This document shows, piece after piece, positions 38,251-40,334 of a stretch of 40,334 nucleotides of DNA (positions are counted from its first letter, which is position 1; the number at the start of each line of letters is the position of its first letter). The stretch is taken from positions 1 to 40,334 of the forward strand of contig VXTZ01000007.1 in NCBI GenBank assembly GCA_009837205.1, written 5' to 3'. Below the pieces are notes generated by a model. That model ran no database searches, was not told the origin of the DNA, and was given only the letters and a program-made list of their open reading frames with translations. The stretch is from Candidatus Dadabacteria bacterium. GTDB lineage: Bacteria; Desulfobacterota_D; UBA1144; Nemesobacterales; Nemesobacteraceae. The translations under genes were made by a program, and so were the position numbers.

Positions 38251-39024
38251 ATGAGGAAAGGTCTTGTCTGTAAAGGGAATCTGTTTTTTGCTATGGCTGT
38301 CTGTCTTCTTTTTATTGTAAACGGTTGCGCTGCGACCAGGACCCTTATCGAGAAAAGAGAGCTCAGGGTTGAGACCAAGATGTCGGAGACGATTTTTCTT
38401 GAGCCGGTGTCGCCCAAGGAGAGGGTTGTTTACGTCGACATAAAGAATACGACCGACAAGGAACTGTCCGGAATTGAATACGGAATCAAGGGCAGGATAG
38501 CTTCTAACGGTTACAGGATCACGGAAGATCCGGCCGAGGCGACTTTCATTCTCCAGGCCAATATTCTTAAGGTCGGTAGATCTGATCTTGAAGAGACAAA
38601 CGCCATGTTCGGAGAAGGTTACCAAGGCGTGGTTGAGGGGGCGGTTATCGGCGGAGTTATAGGAGGTGCCATAGGCGGGGATATTGACGAGATCAACAAG
38701 GGCACCGTTGCGGGTGCTATTGCAGGCGGAGTTGCGGGCTTTCTTTTTGACGCTCTCGTAACGGATGATCTCTTCACGATGGTAACAGATATTCAAATAA
38801 GCGGGCGTGTTCAGAAGGGAGAACTTGTTTATCGGACTGAAGATACCGATGCGTCACAGGGTACCGCGACGCGGACCAAGCAGGCTTCTCATGTTGACGA
38901 CTTGAAATGGAAAATCTACAGGACTAGGATTGTGAGCGTCGCCAACAAGGCTAATCTCGACTTCGAAGAAGCGAAACCGCATCTTCAGGCGGGGCTTGAA
39001 AGATCCATAGGTGGGATTTTCTGA
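38251..39024 (+). CDS. TraT-family outer-membrane lipoprotein
   Basis: TraT-like lipoprotein of 257 residues, with lipobox IVNGC (Cys26). The family pattern RELRVETKMSETIFLEPVSP follows, then VVYVDIKNTTDKEL. A long glycine-zipper hydrophobic segment (about 128-172, GAVIGGVIGGAIGG and GAIAGGVAGFLF) follows. On F-type plasmids TraT gives surface exclusion and serum resistance, but chromosomal relatives exist without any tra genes, as here. No conjugation gene is visible nearby. AGGAG lies a few bases before the ATG. Confidence 0.9.
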   Translation: MRKGLVCKGNLFFAMAVCLLFIVNGCAATRTLIEKRELRVETKMSETIFLEPVSPKERVVYVDIKNTTDKELSGIEYGIKGRIASNGYRITEDPAEATFILQANILKVGRSDLEETNAMFGEGYQGVVEGAVIGGVIGGAIGGDIDEINKGTVAGAIAGGVAGFLFDALVTDDLFTMVTDIQISGRVQKGELVYRTEDTDASQGTATRTKQASHVDDLKWKIYRTRIVSVANKANLDFEEAKPHLQAGLERSIGGIF

Positions 39025-39144
39025 GTGTTAAATACAGATTTGGAGGACCAGTGCAAATAGAGTGAACTAAAAGACTTAAGCAGTTTTTGGTTGCTGATAT
39101 AATTACTTAGAGGAATAATATTGATATAGTTCAGAGGTTTGAAG

Positions 39145-39459
39145 ATGGGAATACGTATTTCAATACCGAAAAAAGAAACCGTCGCTTTTTGCGAGCGCTG
39201 GAATATTGCAGAGCTTGCGTTTTTCGGTTCTGTCTTGCGGGATGACTTTAGTTCAGAAAGCGACATAGATGTGCTTGTAAACCCACATCCCGGAATTAGT
39301 CACGGTATTTCCAATATATTACGCATGGAGAGGGAATTGGGCGACATTCTAGGGAGGGAGGTCGATTTAGTCTTTCGACCCGATGTTGAGCGCAGCCGAA
39401 ACTATATCCGGCGTGAAGCCATTCTAAAATCCGCTGAGGTTTTTTATGAAGCGCGATGA
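39145..39459 (+). CDS. MNT-type nucleotidyltransferase (HEPN-partner antitoxin family)
   Basis: A minimal nucleotidyltransferase of 104 residues. The motif GSVLRDDFSSESDIDVLV (28-45) gives GS and the metal-binding Asp40 and Asp42; a third Asp is Asp74 in REVDLVF. Such MNT proteins usually precede a HEPN (DUF86) toxin and neutralise it, in some cases by AMPylation. Here no HEPN gene follows. The ATG at 39145 is preferred over TTG 39139, since GAGG lies 7 nt before it. The stop codon (39457-39459) lies inside the degenerate terminal CRISPR repeat, and an overlapping ATG at 39446 opens MKRDEA, which looks like a HEPN start. Confidence 0.88.
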   Translation: MGIRISIPKKETVAFCERWNIAELAFFGSVLRDDFSSESDIDVLVNPHPGISHGISNILRMERELGDILGREVDLVFRPDVERSRNYIRREAILKSAEVFYEAR

Positions 39460-39486
39460 AGCCGAGGCAAAGTTTCCTCGGAAAAC
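39450..39486 (-). repeat. Degenerate terminal CRISPR repeat
   Basis: Aligned to the consensus, this copy differs at five of the first six bases (AGCGCGATGAAG against GCTTCAATGAGG) and at one more base there. A G-to-T change in the right stem arm (TTTCCTCGG) breaks one pair of the otherwise perfect stem. Decay of the ATTGAAGC end, on the reverse strand, is typical of the leader-distal repeat. Confidence 0.85.
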
Positions 39487-40334
39487 GCAACTAACTAATG
39501 ATCTAGAATACGAATTTCAGATCGCTTCAATGAGGCCGAGGCAAAGTTGCCTCGGAAAACGACTTGGTCCTTGCGGTGTTCACTGTCTAATGGGAAGGCT
39601 TCAATGAGGCCGAGGCAAAGTTGCCTCGGAAAACTGTCTAACCTGAAGAACACAAATGAAACAATCGTCGAGGCTTCAATGAGGCCGAGGCAAAGTTGCC
39701 TCGGAAAACGACCCTCGTGGGTTTCGGCATCGGCTCCGGGATAGGGCTTCAATGAGGCCGAGGCAAAGTTGCCTCGGAAAACCGGGTCGGCCGTGAGCTT
39801 TTTCCGGAGCCTGGCGGTGCTTCAATGAGGCCGAGGCAAAGTTGCCTCGGAAAACAAGGGCCCGAATCACCCGGACGCCAGCGTGAGGGACTGCTTCAAT
39901 GAGGCCGAGGCAAAGTTGCCTCGGAAAACCGTTGAGGCGGCAATTGAGTGCTGAACACCGGGCAACGCTTCAATGAGGCCGAGGCAAAGTTGCCTCGGAA
40001 AACGTATATCGCGGCTTTCGACCCCTACGATCCCGACCCAGCTTCAATGAGGCCGAGGCAAAGTTGCCTCGGAAAACCTTAAGGAGGTTTAAATGTTTGT
40101 TCCTGATATTCGTCGCTTCAATGAGGCCGAGGCAAAGTTGCCTCGGAAAACTCCTCATTCTCATATACCCAACGGTCAGGCACATAGCTTCAATGAGGCC
40201 GAGGCAAAGTTGCCTCGGAAAACCGAACAACACGTTCGATCTCGACGTCCGCATAGACACGCTTCAATGAGGCCGAGGCAAAGTTGCCTCGGAAAACTGC
40301 CTGATGCTGCGGACTCTGATGCTTGGCCTATGCC
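39450..40334 (-). CRISPR. CRISPR array, 12 repeats, open at the right edge
   Basis: Repeats of 37 nt start at 39450 (degenerate), 39524, 39598, 39673, 39746, 39819, 39893, 39967, 40041, 40115, 40187 and 40261. From left to right a repeat reads GCTTCAATGAGG, then the stem arm CCGAGGCAA, a 2-nt AG loop, the arm TTGCCTCGG, and AAAAC. All but the first are identical. The 11 complete spacers are 35-38 nt, mostly 37; a further 37 nt (40298-40334) is probably a twelfth. On the minus strand the repeat starts GTTTTC and ends ATTGAAGC, a usual crRNA 5' handle. With decay at the left end, this puts the leader to the right. No cas gene is present, so subtype is open; repeat form suggests type I or III. 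Confidence 0.97.

Noticed and set aside
37996-38796. Long minus-strand frame antisense to the TraT-like gene
   Set aside because: No family pattern, a composition like reversed coding sequence, and it covers the aspS promoter and a well-supported lipoprotein gene.
38251-39024. TraT-like gene as evidence of an integrated conjugative plasmid
   Set aside because: No relaxase, coupling protein or type IV secretion genes lie nearby, and chromosomal TraT relatives are common.
39495-40260. Protein-like repeats such as FPRQLCLGLIEA and MRPRQSCLGK in several frames
   Set aside because: They are the CRISPR repeat translated in different frames; spacers interrupt them and no ribosome-binding sites fit.

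Overview
The window comes from a Gram-negative bacterium. TolC, an RND-type adaptor, three or more lipobox proteins and a TraT-family outer-membrane lipoprotein all imply an outer membrane. The gene set (2-oxoglutarate dehydrogenase E1/E2, AmtB, alpha-carbonic anhydrase, sigma-54, and HprK, RapZ, PtsN and EIIA-Man together) points to a respiring, Deltaproteobacteria-like or Dadabacteria-like lineage. I cannot fix the taxon from sequence alone. Most core genes use many AGA/AGG and ATA codons. A few genes (amtB, the subtilase pair) look compositionally different and are probably acquired.

Layout. 1-6424 is a minus-strand regulatory cluster: rpoN, hpf, ptsN, hprK, rapZ, a mannose-type EIIA, a hypothetical gene, a HAD phosphatase and a small very acidic protein. 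6685-8808 holds an orphan peptide-type substrate-binding lipoprotein and a DUF2905 membrane protein. 8832-12166 is a minus-strand eno-leuC-leuD operon behind a good sigma-70 promoter. 12644-14038 is an ammonium transporter. 14148-17205 is a TolC/MacA-like/ABC-ATPase efflux operon without its permease, divergent from hemW. 18424-20274 holds an alpha-carbonic anhydrase without a visible signal peptide, a DUF1285 gene and a yjbQ-family gene. 20439-22752 makes UDP-glucuronate and epimerises it. 22851-27605 is topA-recG. 27676-28152 is a decayed HigBA toxin-antitoxin locus whose toxin has an internal deletion. 28355-32513 is sucA-sucB. 32840-36013 is a secreted subtilase behind a small exported protein that resembles a detached propeptide. 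36200-37996 is aspS. 38251-39024 is a traT-like lipoprotein. 39145-39459 is an MNT nucleotidyltransferase that runs straight into a CRISPR array (39450 to the right edge).

The CRISPR array has 12 repeats of 37 nt, each with a perfect 9-bp stem. Spacers are 35-38 nt. The left-most repeat is degenerate, and the reverse-complement repeat ends in ATTGAAGC, a typical crRNA 5' handle. Together these suggest that the leader and cas genes lie beyond the right edge and that transcription runs leftward. The degenerate end overlaps the stop of the MNT gene and the first codons of what looks like its lost HEPN partner. No cas gene is in the window, so the type is unresolved.

The most interesting points are the CRISPR/MNT-HEPN junction, several spacers that read like phage coding or gene-start sequence, the internally deleted HigB, the possible split propeptide-protease pair, and the efflux operon that ends where amtB begins.
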